This document shows positions 48,599 to 56,828 of a DNA stretch of 64,000 bases, piece after piece (positions within the stretch are counted from its first letter, which is position 1; the number at the start of each line of letters is the position of its first letter). The translations under genes and the position numbers were made by a program. Source of the DNA: Nostoc sp. MG11 (lineage in GTDB: Bacteria > Cyanobacteriota > Cyanobacteriia > Cyanobacteriales > Nostocaceae); contig NZ_JACXXN010000008.1 in NCBI RefSeq assembly GCF_014904695.1, forward strand, positions 1 to 64,000. Reading direction: 5' to 3'. Below the pieces are notes generated by a model. The model did no database searches, was not told where the DNA came from, and was given only the letters and a program-made list of their open reading frames with translations.

Positions 48599-49002
48599 TC
48601 GACAATTACCTCCTGAAGTGGATCATAGCTCACCAACTTTACTTGATAAAGCTTGACAGCTTCCTGAGTGAATCGCTCTTGAAAAAACGACTCAAACGTA
48701 TCAACGGGAACCGCTAAATATAATGTTCTATCTGGTTCACTCATCTGTAATGCAAGGCGATAGTTCAAAAACTGCCCCAGTGCTGAGTGAAAGTCTGTGA
48801 TAACCGAGCTATTAAGAAAGCTTTTGACTTCAACTGCAATTTTTCGCCCCGCTTTATCAGCTGCAAGGACTTTTTCTGCTGCTAAGTCAATCTCAAACTT
48901 TACACGCGCGATCCTGATTTTTAGCGGATCTGCTGTAATCACCCACTGCTCTTTTAGAAGTGCTTGTTTTACAGCATCATGGAATAGGTCTTTGGCAGCC
49001 AT
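48586..49002 (-). CDS. xisH: XisH-like PD-(D/E)xK-fold protein
   Basis: The 138-residue protein matches XisH: MAAKDLFHDAVKQALLKEQW, KFEIDLAAEKVLAADKAGRK with IAVEVKSFL, and ending VSYDPLQEVIVEWKE. The EID...EVK pattern is the PD-(D/E)xK nuclease signature. GAGGAG lies four bases before the ATG. It is coupled to xisI by overlap and lies downstream of another nuclease-fold gene (Uma2). Confidence 0.88.
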   Translation of the reverse strand: MAAKDLFHDAVKQALLKEQWVITADPLKIRIARVKFEIDLAAEKVLAADKAGRKIAVEVKSFLNSSVITDFHSALGQFLNYRLALQMSEPDRTLYLAVPVDTFESFFQERFTQEAVKLYQVKLVSYDPLQEVIVEWKE

Positions 49003-49038
49003 TTCTCCTCACATTGAAGCGATCGCAAAGCAACATAT

Positions 49039-49671
49039 TTACTCGCTTGCCAACTTCCGTCGCAATTCTCGAATGGCGGTGCTAGTATTACGCTCATAGG
49101 CAATTTGCAAACACTCCACGACTACCTTTGACACATTAATATTCGGGAAATAGCGGCTGCTGGTTTCAACAGTGTAGCGATCGCCCTGTAATCTATAAAT
49201 CATCAACTGGTTTCTCCACAACCAAACTTCTGGTACTCGATAGGGTAAATAATCATTCACATCCGTGTAGCTTGTTATGTCTATCTCTACTACTAAATCA
49301 GGTGATGGATCAACGCTCCAATTGATGCGATTTTTACCTGCGATCGCCTTCCAGTTCTCAATATAAAAACAGTAGTCTGGTTCAATACCACTTGCCTGTG
49401 GTAGTTCCAATGTAATTGGGGTAAATGCTTCGTATTCCTGTCCCAAATGATCGAGCAAAACTTTGACTACATGTGCAATTATACTTACTTTACGTCCATG
49501 TTCTGGGAGCGGTGCTATCAAAAGAATCTCTCCATCTCGATACTTGATGCGAGGAGATGAGCGATCGCCCAGTTGTTCATTCAGTGCTTGATAGTCTTGC
49601 CAACTTCCGGGTAAGCGTACTACCGCTCCTGGAGGCAAATGAATTGTATCTGGTGTAACAACAGCAAACAT
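49039..49671 (-). CDS. Uma2-family putative endonuclease
   Basis: The 210-residue protein has the Uma2 pattern: SWQDYQALNEQLGDRSSPRI, GEILLIAPLPEHGR, IEPDYCFYIENWKAI and DLVVEIDITSYTDVNDY. It belongs to the PD-(D/E)xK superfamily and is a second, divergent Uma2 in the window (the other at 13886). It lies 36 bp upstream of xisH on the same strand, so three nuclease-fold or element-control genes form one block. The biological role is unknown. Confidence 0.82.
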   Translation of the reverse strand: MFAVVTPDTIHLPPGAVVRLPGSWQDYQALNEQLGDRSSPRIKYRDGEILLIAPLPEHGRKVSIIAHVVKVLLDHLGQEYEAFTPITLELPQASGIEPDYCFYIENWKAIAGKNRINWSVDPSPDLVVEIDITSYTDVNDYLPYRVPEVWLWRNQLMIYRLQGDRYTVETSSRYFPNINVSKVVVECLQIAYERNTSTAIRELRRKLASE

Positions 49672-49709
49672 ATAATTAGCACCTCCACTCCACTGTAATA
49701 CTTTAAAAA

Positions 49710-49802
49710 TCAGTTGCCGCGACTAAAAAATACAGCAGCCAGGATAATTAAACCCAAAAGTGCTAACGGAACCCAGAGATTAGGCACATCAGACAAACTC
49801 AT
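49710..49802 (-). CDS. possible 30-residue membrane microprotein
   Basis: From an ATG at 49802 the frame gives MSLSDVPNLWVPLALLGLII and LAAVFFSRGN, a short polar start, one hydrophobic helix and a basic end. That is the build of small photosystem or cytochrome subunits and of membrane microproteins, but it matches none that I know. No Shine-Dalgarno is visible. It lies between the tal-like gene and the Uma2 gene on the same strand. Confidence 0.4.
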   Translation of the reverse strand: MSLSDVPNLWVPLALLGLIILAAVFFSRGN

Positions 49803-49812
49803 ATTTAATTAC

Positions 49813-49840
49813 GAATTATGAATTATGAATTATGAATTAT
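49813..49840. repeat. GAATTAT heptamer repeat, four copies
   Basis: Four perfect GAATTAT units run end to end; the last one covers the TAA stop codon of the transaldolase-family gene (49837-49839). This is STRR-type repeat DNA. Confidence 0.85.
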
Positions 49841-50472
49841 TTTAAACCGATGCCTCCTTTAGCGAATTCTTCAACAGTTTTTTGTGAGAATTCATGAGTT
49901 GCGATCGCCTGCAACATTGCTAAAGGTAAAGTTAGATGATGCGCTCCAGCTTGTAGCGATTCTGCTGCTTCTTGGGGAGATTTGATACTAGCTGCCAGGA
50001 TTTCTGTATCGCTACCTTTAAGTACACTAGCCATATCCCGCACTAAGGCAATACCGTCACCTAATAACCGAGTAGCGCGATTTACATAAGCTATAGCAAT
50101 CTTAGCCCCTGCCTCCCGTGCTACTGCTGCTTGTGCTGCACTGTATATCGCTGTCACCGAACAAGTAATCTCTGGTGATAGACTCGCTACTACTTCAAAC
50201 CCTATCGGTGTTGCGGGAATCTTTAATATTGTTTGCGAACCAATAATTTCAAAAGCTTTCCTACCTTCAGCCAGCATCTCATCTTTATTAGATGCCATAA
50301 GTTGATAGTATAGCGGCCCAGATGTCAAGGTAACTAATTTTTTGAGCGTAGTTTCTGGTGGGGTATCGCTTTGAGCCAAAAGCGTGGGATTGGTTGTAAT
50401 GCCCTTTACCCAACTCCAAAGCTTAACAGCTTCAGCATCAGATGCGATCGCTGAGTCCAGATATAATGCCAT
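49837..50472 (-). CDS. transaldolase / fructose-6-phosphate aldolase-like enzyme
   Basis: The 211-residue protein has the transaldolase-family barrel: MALYLDSAIASDAEAVKLWS, GITTNPTLLAQSD, the Schiff-base Lys in QTILKIPATPIGFEV and SPEITCSVTAIYSAAQAAVA. This is the short family (F6P aldolase type), half the length of the standard pentose-phosphate transaldolase. It has GGAGG eight bases before the ATG. It should transfer or cleave three-carbon units of sugar phosphates. It is divergent from the fusion gene at 50582, with a 109-bp gap. Confidence 0.88.
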   Translation of the reverse strand: MALYLDSAIASDAEAVKLWSWVKGITTNPTLLAQSDTPPETTLKKLVTLTSGPLYYQLMASNKDEMLAEGRKAFEIIGSQTILKIPATPIGFEVVASLSPEITCSVTAIYSAAQAAVAREAGAKIAIAYVNRATRLLGDGIALVRDMASVLKGSDTEILAASIKSPQEAAESLQAGAHHLTLPLAMLQAIATHEFSQKTVEEFAKGGIGLK

Positions 50473-50581
50473 AATTTTTCCTCCAGTAAATTACCCGACA
50501 TTCCCAGTACCTAATCTCCAATCCTCAGTCCCTTTTACGAGATAATTCCTTTTATACAGCAGCCTGCGCGGAGAAACCAGG

Positions 50582-53107
50582 ATGACATCTCCAGAAACGG
50601 TTATATGGCTACAAGAGCGCTCGACTTTAGGAATTCTCTCACCTACGGTGTTGAATGCGATCGCCGAAGTCATTGAAGAACAAGTTGTACCAGCCCAAAG
50701 CAACTTAGTTAGTGAAGGCACTCCTCCAGAAGCGCTTTATATTCTCATCCAAGGTCAACTTGAAAGCAGTAGCACCAATCAAACCAACCCAGCTTTAGCT
50801 TGTGGATTCCTCCCAGGAGCAGTAATTCACCTCAAAGAACTGCTGTTGGATGAATCAACTCCATTTACAATTACCGCCTTAACAGAGTGTCATTTGTGGG
50901 TTGTACCCGCTGATAAATTTCGCGCTTTTGCTATCCAATACCCCGAAATTAATCAAGCTTTTTCCCGCCAATTAGCTCAAGAATTGGCTCAGGTAACATC
51001 TGCTTTAAGCTATGAACAAGAACGTTCCCTTGCTTTACGACCATATTTAGTTACCAAAGCACAACGGGGAATTGTCGGTACAAGTCGCTATGCTGTACGT
51101 TTACGAGAGCAAATTAGAGAAGCTGCTGCTGACCGCAAATCAGTAGATATCTTCGGGGAACCAGGGCTAGAAAAAGACAATATAGCTGCTCTCATCCACT
51201 TTGGTTCTCCAAAAAGGCGAGAACCAATTATTAAAGTTAATTGTGGTATTCTCCAAACTAACGGTGCAGATTTATTCGGTCGTTTTGGCGGCAAACCAGG
51301 ACTGTTGGAATGGCTAGGGGAAGGTACTCTAGTTTTTAATAACATCCAAGAATTACCAAGCGAGTTATTACCTGCTGTGACACAGTTGCTAAAAACTGGC
51401 ACATATACTCCCGTTACTCGTTCCGGAGAGCCAACCGCTCAACCTCGCCCTAGCAAAGCACGTATTCTGATTGTTTCAGAAAAAACTCAGCCGACAATTG
51501 AACGTTGTGTTGGTCATGTTATTAAAGTGCCGCCATTACGGGTACGGAAAGCTGACATTCAAACTCAGGTAGAATATTACACTAGTCTTTACACACAGGC
51601 TAGAGGTATTTCTAAACCACACATTACCCCAGAAGCTTTACGCCGCTTACAATCCTACGATTTTCCTGGCAATCTCAAAGAGTTGAAAAATCTAGTAGAA
51701 CGGGCAATAGTCCAAGCGCAGGGTGCTAGTGAATTAACAGAAGAAATCTTTTGGTCAGCCGACACTAAAAAAAAGCAATTCCGGGTGAATCTTTTAAATG
51801 CCTATCCCCGTTTACGAAAGTTTCTGCGTAGTCCGTGGTGGCCCGATCGCATTAATTATGGTTTTACCGCAGCTGCTTTTGCGATCATTGTCGTAGTGTT
51901 ATTTGTTGGGCCTCAAACACGCGATCGCAATTTCGTTTTAAATCTATTTTGGGCTTGGTGGTGGCCTTTTTTCCTATTTCTCTTTCCCTTTTTGGGTCGT
52001 GTGTGGTGTTCTGTCTGTCCCTTCATGATTTACGGGGAAATTACCCAAAAGTTATCTCTATGGTTGTTTCCTAGACAACTCAAACGCTGGCCGAGACAAC
52101 AAGCTGAGAAATGGGGCGGATGGTTTATGTTTGGGCTGTTCACCCTAATTTTCTTGTGGGAAGAACTCTGGAAATTAGAAAATACTGCCTACCTTTCCGC
52201 TTGTTTACTGTTATTAATTACCGCTGGGGCAATGATTTTCTCTGCCATTTTTGAGCGGCGGTTTTGGTGTCGGTATCTTTGCCCCATTGGCGGGATGAAT
52301 GGTTTATTTGCCAAACTTTCAATGACGGAACTTCGAGCGCAGCAAGGGATTTGTTCTGCCAGTTGTACCACGTATCAGTGCTATAAAGGTGGGCCGCAAA
52401 AGGGCGAAGGGATGGAAACAAATGGATGTCCCTTGTATTCTCACCCAGCTCAGTTGCAAGATAACAGAGATTGCGTACTATGTATGACTTGTCTGAAAGC
52501 TTGTCCGCATCGTTCCGTCGAGTTCAATTTGCGTCCCCCTGGTATTGAACTGTGGACGACTCATGTACCCCGCACCTATGAAGTGGCATTATTGTTTTTA
52601 CTTTTGGGCGGTGTATATCTGCATCGTTTGCCAGAGTTGCAATCTTGGTTAGGGTTACAAGTAGATTTAACTCAGTTTTGGCAGCACTTGGGATTGTCGC
52701 TGCTAGTGTTAATTATCCCAACAGCAGCTACTTTTGCAGCGTACGGCTTGCTTAGATTGTTTAATTTTCAACGTAAACCTCGACCATTTGTAGAGCTTGC
52801 CTATGGCTATCTGCCATTAGTTTTGGGAGGTAACTTAGCTCACTATCTGCGTTTAGGCTTGGGTGAAGGTGGACGAATTTTACCTGTGACTTTTGCTACT
52901 TTTGGTTTAAATGGTGAGCAGTTACCAATATTAATAGCACACCCAGCTGTGATTGCCTTTTTGCAAGGTGCAACCCTGATTTTCTCAGTGCTGCTGACAA
53001 TATTATTAACGCAAAAAATAGTACGACAACCACTTAGAACAATGCTTTGGCAGCATTTAGTAGCTATTGGACTAGGAGCTAGTATGTGGGCAATTATTGT
53101 GTTGTAA
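50582..53107 (+). CDS. cNMP-binding, degenerate NtrC-type AAA+ and NosR/NapH polyferredoxin fusion
   Basis: This is an 841-residue protein. A cyclic-nucleotide-binding-like domain (1-135) is followed by an NtrC-type AAA+ module (165-395) with FPGNLKELKNLVERA. In that module Walker A is GEPGLEKD (192-199), lacking the usual GTGK core. The GAFTGA sigma-54 contact loop is deleted (DLFGRFGGKPGLLEW), and Walker B reads TLVFNNI (249-255) with Asn for the catalytic Asp, so it should bind or hydrolyse ATP poorly if at all. No DNA-binding helix follows. Instead the protein enters the membrane (about 425-445, 455-475, 515-560) and has NosR/NapH-like iron-sulfur sites: Cys476/479, Cys563/567, Cys591/595/600/616 and Cys631/634/637/641 (CVLCMTCLKACP). 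More helices follow. It probably moves electrons through the membrane under nucleotide control. GGAG precedes the ATG. Confidence 0.88.
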   Translation: MTSPETVIWLQERSTLGILSPTVLNAIAEVIEEQVVPAQSNLVSEGTPPEALYILIQGQLESSSTNQTNPALACGFLPGAVIHLKELLLDESTPFTITALTECHLWVVPADKFRAFAIQYPEINQAFSRQLAQELAQVTSALSYEQERSLALRPYLVTKAQRGIVGTSRYAVRLREQIREAAADRKSVDIFGEPGLEKDNIAALIHFGSPKRREPIIKVNCGILQTNGADLFGRFGGKPGLLEWLGEGTLVFNNIQELPSELLPAVTQLLKTGTYTPVTRSGEPTAQPRPSKARILIVSEKTQPTIERCVGHVIKVPPLRVRKADIQTQVEYYTSLYTQARGISKPHITPEALRRLQSYDFPGNLKELKNLVERAIVQAQGASELTEEIFWSADTKKKQFRVNLLNAYPRLRKFLRSPWWPDRINYGFTAAAFAIIVVVLFVGPQTRDRNFVLNLFWAWWWPFFLFLFPFLGRVWCSVCPFMIYGEITQKLSLWLFPRQLKRWPRQQAEKWGGWFMFGLFTLIFLWEELWKLENTAYLSACLLLLITAGAMIFSAIFERRFWCRYLCPIGGMNGLFAKLSMTELRAQQGICSASCTTYQCYKGGPQKGEGMETNGCPLYSHPAQLQDNRDCVLCMTCLKACPHRSVEFNLRPPGIELWTTHVPRTYEVALLFLLLGGVYLHRLPELQSWLGLQVDLTQFWQHLGLSLLVLIIPTAATFAAYGLLRLFNFQRKPRPFVELAYGYLPLVLGGNLAHYLRLGLGEGGRILPVTFATFGLNGEQLPILIAHPAVIAFLQGATLIFSVLLTILLTQKIVRQPLRTMLWQHLVAIGLGASMWAIIVL

Positions 53108-53134
53108 TATTCCCTTTTCAACAGAAGGATACTG

Positions 53135-54010
53135 CTACTCTAATGTAGTGAACCAGGTTTCTAAATCCGCGATCGCCTGAAAATCTAACAATGCCTCACC
53201 AAGATTTTCTAATTGTTCTAAGGAAAGAGTTTCAATGCGCGATCGCACCTCTTGAGGTAATTCTCCCACCCGTCGAGTTAGCTGTCGGAGAATGAGCAAT
53301 TGCCCTTCTGCTTTTCGTCCTTCTTGCCGTCCTTCTTGCCGTCCTTCTTGCCGTCCTCGTTGTTCTCCGCGTTGTTCCCCTTCAGCGAGAATTTCTTGAT
53401 AAATCACTGACTCGCGCATCATGCCCTCCCGAAATAGTTGTCGAATCAAGTCTTTATTGTATTTTAACCCCGCTAAGATTTGGGTGTAACTGGAAATTTC
53501 TGGTCGTTGTTTTGGCTCAAGTTGATTAACTTTTCCCACAACTCGTTGCAACAAAGCTTGAGGTTGCGTGGTTGCTGCCAGTGGTGCTAGTGGTAACAAA
53601 GCTGGATCATTGAGGAATAATTCGGGATTTTCTTGCCACATGGAAATCACACGATATTCATGATGAGTAGTTTCGACTGTAAAAGCAGTTTCAATTACTG
53701 TTTCTGGTGCGGGGGGAAGCAATAATACGACAACTTGCGTTACTGGTAGACGATACAAACGATACAAGCGTACCCAGTAATCTAGCATCCGTAAGGGTAG
53801 CGGTGGTGTGGATTCTAGTTTGGTTTGAAATTCCAGGTGAAGAATGCGTCCTTGTAGCTGTAAGAACGTCACATAGTCAGCGCGAATAGGTTCAATACTC
53901 AATTCGGTTTTGAGGACTTTGACACTTGTTTGCTGTGTACCCAAAACCCAACTAGCAAAACTTTCTGGATATTTTTCGGACAGTAGTTTGCAGAGATTAT
54001 CAAAGGACAT
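53135..54010 (-). CDS. Rpn family recombination-promoting nuclease / PD-(D/E)xK transposase-like
   Basis: This protein (about 291 residues from the ATG at 54010, MSFDNLCKLLSEKYPESFAS; the frame is open to 54079) has the Rpn/DUF4351 features: DYVTFLQLQGRILHLEFQTK, with the nuclease ELEFQ-type strand, RMLDYWVRLYRLYRLPVTQV and a C-terminal amphipathic tail. A Gln/Gly-rich run (GEQRGEQRGRQEGRQEG) comes from a 12-bp repeat. Family members cut DNA and promote recombination in E. coli. It is a paralogue of the gene at 60424. Confidence 0.82.
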   Translation of the reverse strand: MSFDNLCKLLSEKYPESFASWVLGTQQTSVKVLKTELSIEPIRADYVTFLQLQGRILHLEFQTKLESTPPLPLRMLDYWVRLYRLYRLPVTQVVVLLLPPAPETVIETAFTVETTHHEYRVISMWQENPELFLNDPALLPLAPLAATTQPQALLQRVVGKVNQLEPKQRPEISSYTQILAGLKYNKDLIRQLFREGMMRESVIYQEILAEGEQRGEQRGRQEGRQEGRQEGRKAEGQLLILRQLTRRVGELPQEVRSRIETLSLEQLENLGEALLDFQAIADLETWFTTLE

Positions 54011-54184
54011 TAATGGTCGGCAACAATGGAACGAGGCATTGTTATTATCTCGTGCAGTGGTCTGAGGATGCGATCGCATCCTCGGTCGAAGAAACTCAGT
54101 ATTACGCCCTCAGCTTTCTTGGTCACTACTCAGATTTTTATCACAGCCCAAGTATGGCGTCTACCGATATCTCGCCTAAAAATA

Positions 54185-54446
54185 AATAGAACCCGCAGGG
54201 TGCGGCGGCTACCCTACGGGTTCTGCGTTCGTGGAGCGTCCCGTAGGGCAGGAGTACCGTCGAACTGAACTTCTTCCAAGGGGAGCCACTGCGGTCTTCT
54301 GCCTTCTCTACGAGAGGCTGACGCTCGAGGACTCGCTACCGCTTCGCTAATGCCAACGCGTAGCGGCGACCATAGGAGAAGGGTACCAAGTGGGATGAGA
54401 CGCCAAGGGGGAAGCGTAACTGAGCATTGCTGAATCATTGCTCAGT
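54185..54446. repeat. cluster of REP-like palindromes
   Basis: The gap 54080-54461 is filled by inverted repeats. These include AACCCGCAGGGTG with CTACGGGTT near 54188-54222, several GTAGCG/CGCTAC units, and ACTGAGCA with TGCTCAGT (54419-54446), the latter just beyond the ycf65 stop. No gene is visible. Confidence 0.55.
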
Positions 54447-54461
54447 AATGTTTTGGTGAGA

Positions 54462-54761
54462 TTAGGCGCTACCTGTAAAGGCAACTTCTGGAAATTTCAA
54501 CTGAGCTTCCGCCATCGGGCGGTTTCTGCCTTCTTCTTGCCAGTAGTTAATCACTTCTGTCGCTTTGTTGAGTAACTCGACGCGATCTAGGTCACTAATC
54601 CAGTGTTTGGATTCGAGTTCCTTCTTTAACTCTTCCCAGGCATCATTTCTCGGCCAGAAAAAGTATTTAGTCAAAGGACTTGTGCCTTTGCCCACTACTT
54701 GATCGACTGCTAAGGCGACGTTTTCGTCTAACCACAAAATTTTCAAAATAAACTTGGTCAA
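54462..54761 (-). CDS. ycf65: 30S ribosomal protein PSRP-3 (Ycf65 family)
   Basis: The 99-residue protein matches the plastid-specific ribosomal protein 3/Ycf65 family: [40 protein letters not shown] and [19 protein letters not shown]. It starts at TTG; GGAGG seven bases upstream supports this. It is a component of the cyanobacterial and chloroplast small ribosomal subunit. It stands alone on the minus strand, with repeat DNA downstream. Confidence 0.92.
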   Translation of the reverse strand: MTKFILKILWLDENVALAVDQVVGKGTSPLTKYFFWPRNDAWEELKKELESKHWISDLDRVELLNKATEVINYWQEEGRNRPMAEAQLKFPEVAFTGSA

Positions 54762-54912
54762 TCACACCTCCGGGAATTTCCGGGCATTACTTACTAGGAT
54801 AGCGATCGCTTATTTTAACGCAATACCTTACCAAATGACTAAACAGTAATTGGATGGGCATTGGGTATGGAGTCATGGGAACTATTAATCAATAGTTTTA
54901 AGAGCAGCTGAT

Positions 54913-56547
54913 TTAAACTGACTTAGGCTCACGGTTTTCCAGCAAGATTACAGGTATTGGACTGGTTTCTAAGACTGCTTGTGATACTGAGCCAATCAGC
55001 ACTTGTTCCCAAGGTTGATGTCCCCGCTTTCCCATAACGATCGCAGTGGCATGATTTTCCTGAGCAATACGAATAATCTCCTCTGAAACAGCGCCAGTCA
55101 TAGTAGTCAAAAACTCATATCTGATATCAGACAGCAACCGTTTAGCTTGTTCGTTTATTTGTTCTACAGCTTGTTGGTTCGAGGTGTTAATTACATGTAA
55201 AACAATCACTTCGCCATTACTACGTCGTGCCAAATCTGCAACTTTGGTTAAAACTTCTGTTGTTATAGATGTATCCACCGCTGCTAGCAACAAGGTACGA
55301 GCAGTAACCGTGACTTTGGTGGGGTCAACTTCTCCTTTTGTGAGTAATTTAGGAGCAAAAGTCATAGTTGCCCAAGCCCCTAAAGGTGCAGTGATTAAAA
55401 TTGAAAGAGCTGCGATCGCTAAAATTATCTCTCCTCCTGCAATGCCTTGAGAGAGGGGAATTGCACCAATGGCAGCTTGGACTGTGGCTTTAGCAGAGTT
55501 TCCTGGTAATAAAAACAGTCTTTCGCGCCAATTCCAATTACTACCCAGAGTCGAAAGATACCAGCCTATCATTCGACCGATGAATAAACCAATCGCCAGA
55601 ATTAAAATGCCAGGTAACAGAATTTTATCCAATACTTGTAGTTGAATAGTTGCTCCTAATAAGACAAATAAAAAAATCTCGGCTACTATCCATAAACTGT
55701 CAAATCCAATACGCAATCTTCGAGCTAAAGGAGCATCTAATTCAATTAAGAAAAACCCCATAGCCATTGCTGCTAAATAACCAGAAAAGTAAGGTACAGC
55801 GTGAGCAACAATTACTAGCAATAAGGCTAAACCTGCGGCAATCAAAGTATCTTGAACAGCGTTCTGCGTCCAGTTTTGTTTTGTTAATAGCAAAACTAGC
55901 AAACGGGCTGCTAAATAGCCAAACAAAACTCCTAACAAAATTTGCATAATGATTTGTAACGGAAGTAATTGTAGAGCAGTTAAAGTGAATCCCCCAGGTA
56001 GAAAAATCTGCTCAACACCTCCGTCACTCAAGAAACTCAGCAAGAGGCTGAAAACTAGCAATAGCAAAACATCAGATAAGGCACTCCCAGTTAAAATTGC
56101 ATCAGGAATACCTTTTGTGACACCCCAGCCTAAACTTTTAAGTCTGAGCATTCCAGGGACGATTACAGCGGGAGATTCAGCGCCAATCACGCAGCCTAAG
56201 AGCAATCCAGTGGGAAAGTTTAAACGGAAAATTAACATAGAAGCGATCGCAATTGCGATCGCTTCTGTTATCGCTGGCAAAAATCCCAAGCGTAGGGCCA
56301 CAGTTCCTTGTTGAGATAGCTTTTGCCGATCTAGCCCTAGTCCAGCTTTCATCAAGATAATCATCACCGCCAAAGTTCTTAACTCATCAGCAGCACCTAG
56401 CACATCCTGACTAATGACATTACGCACTTGCGGCCCAAGAATAATCCCAACTAAAATCATGCCAATTAAAGGCGGAGCGCCCAAACGACGGGCAAGTTGA
56501 CCGACAAAAAAGCCCATCATCAAAATCCACAACACACTGGCTAACAT
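54913..56547 (-). CDS. cation/proton antiporter (CPA2, KefB-like) with universal-stress domain
   Basis: The 544-residue protein has about 12 membrane helices of the CPA2 fold (LIGMILVGIILGPQVRNVIS, LMKAGLGLDRQKLSQQG, GCVIGAESPAVIVPGMLRL). A C-terminal cytoplasmic domain of about 150 residues follows (ARTLLLAAVDTSITTEVLTK ... AIVMGKRGHQPWEQVLIGS) that is a universal-stress-protein fold and may bind ATP. It exchanges a cation (K+ or Na+) for protons. The divergent K+ channel-like gene at 56829 is 281 bp away. Confidence 0.87.
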   Translation of the reverse strand: MLASVLWILMMGFFVGQLARRLGAPPLIGMILVGIILGPQVRNVISQDVLGAADELRTLAVMIILMKAGLGLDRQKLSQQGTVALRLGFLPAITEAIAIAIASMLIFRLNFPTGLLLGCVIGAESPAVIVPGMLRLKSLGWGVTKGIPDAILTGSALSDVLLLLVFSLLLSFLSDGGVEQIFLPGGFTLTALQLLPLQIIMQILLGVLFGYLAARLLVLLLTKQNWTQNAVQDTLIAAGLALLLVIVAHAVPYFSGYLAAMAMGFFLIELDAPLARRLRIGFDSLWIVAEIFLFVLLGATIQLQVLDKILLPGILILAIGLFIGRMIGWYLSTLGSNWNWRERLFLLPGNSAKATVQAAIGAIPLSQGIAGGEIILAIAALSILITAPLGAWATMTFAPKLLTKGEVDPTKVTVTARTLLLAAVDTSITTEVLTKVADLARRSNGEVIVLHVINTSNQQAVEQINEQAKRLLSDIRYEFLTTMTGAVSEEIIRIAQENHATAIVMGKRGHQPWEQVLIGSVSQAVLETSPIPVILLENREPKSV

Positions 56548-56598
56548 CCCATAACTCCTGGAAGTGCAATTTGTAGACAGATACTTTCTACAGGGGAG

Positions 56599-56790
56599 TT
56601 AAATGATGCTTTTAAGCCAAGCCCTACCCTCCTGCTGTAATTCAGGAAAGTAGGAGCCATCAGCCTCCCAGATCAGACTGGGATAGCGGTTTTGGCGAGC
56701 TCCATCGCCATTAATCGTCTTTAATTCAACAATACCATTTTTGCTGTTGATTAATATCTCTGGTATTAGCAGTTGAGTTCGGTAAAAAGC
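56599..56790 (-). pseudogene. coding remnant of unknown family
   Basis: Between the antiporter and the channel gene the minus strand holds one open frame without a start codon: AFYRTQLLIPEILINSKNGI, VELKTINGDGARQNRYPSLI and WEADGSYFPELQQEGRAWLK ending SII, stop at 56599. It reads like the C-terminal end of a real protein. I do not recognise the family. Confidence 0.45.
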
Positions 56791-56828
56791 CTATCAAAAT
56801 ATACGATATAAATAATATTAGGTAAATA

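Noticed and set aside
48263-49002. An fdxN-type excision element
   Set aside because: XisH and XisI are present but no XisF-type recombinase or direct-repeat ends were seen.
50582-53107. Sigma-54-dependent transcription activator
   Set aside because: The GAFTGA loop and DNA-binding domain are absent and cyanobacteria lack sigma-54.
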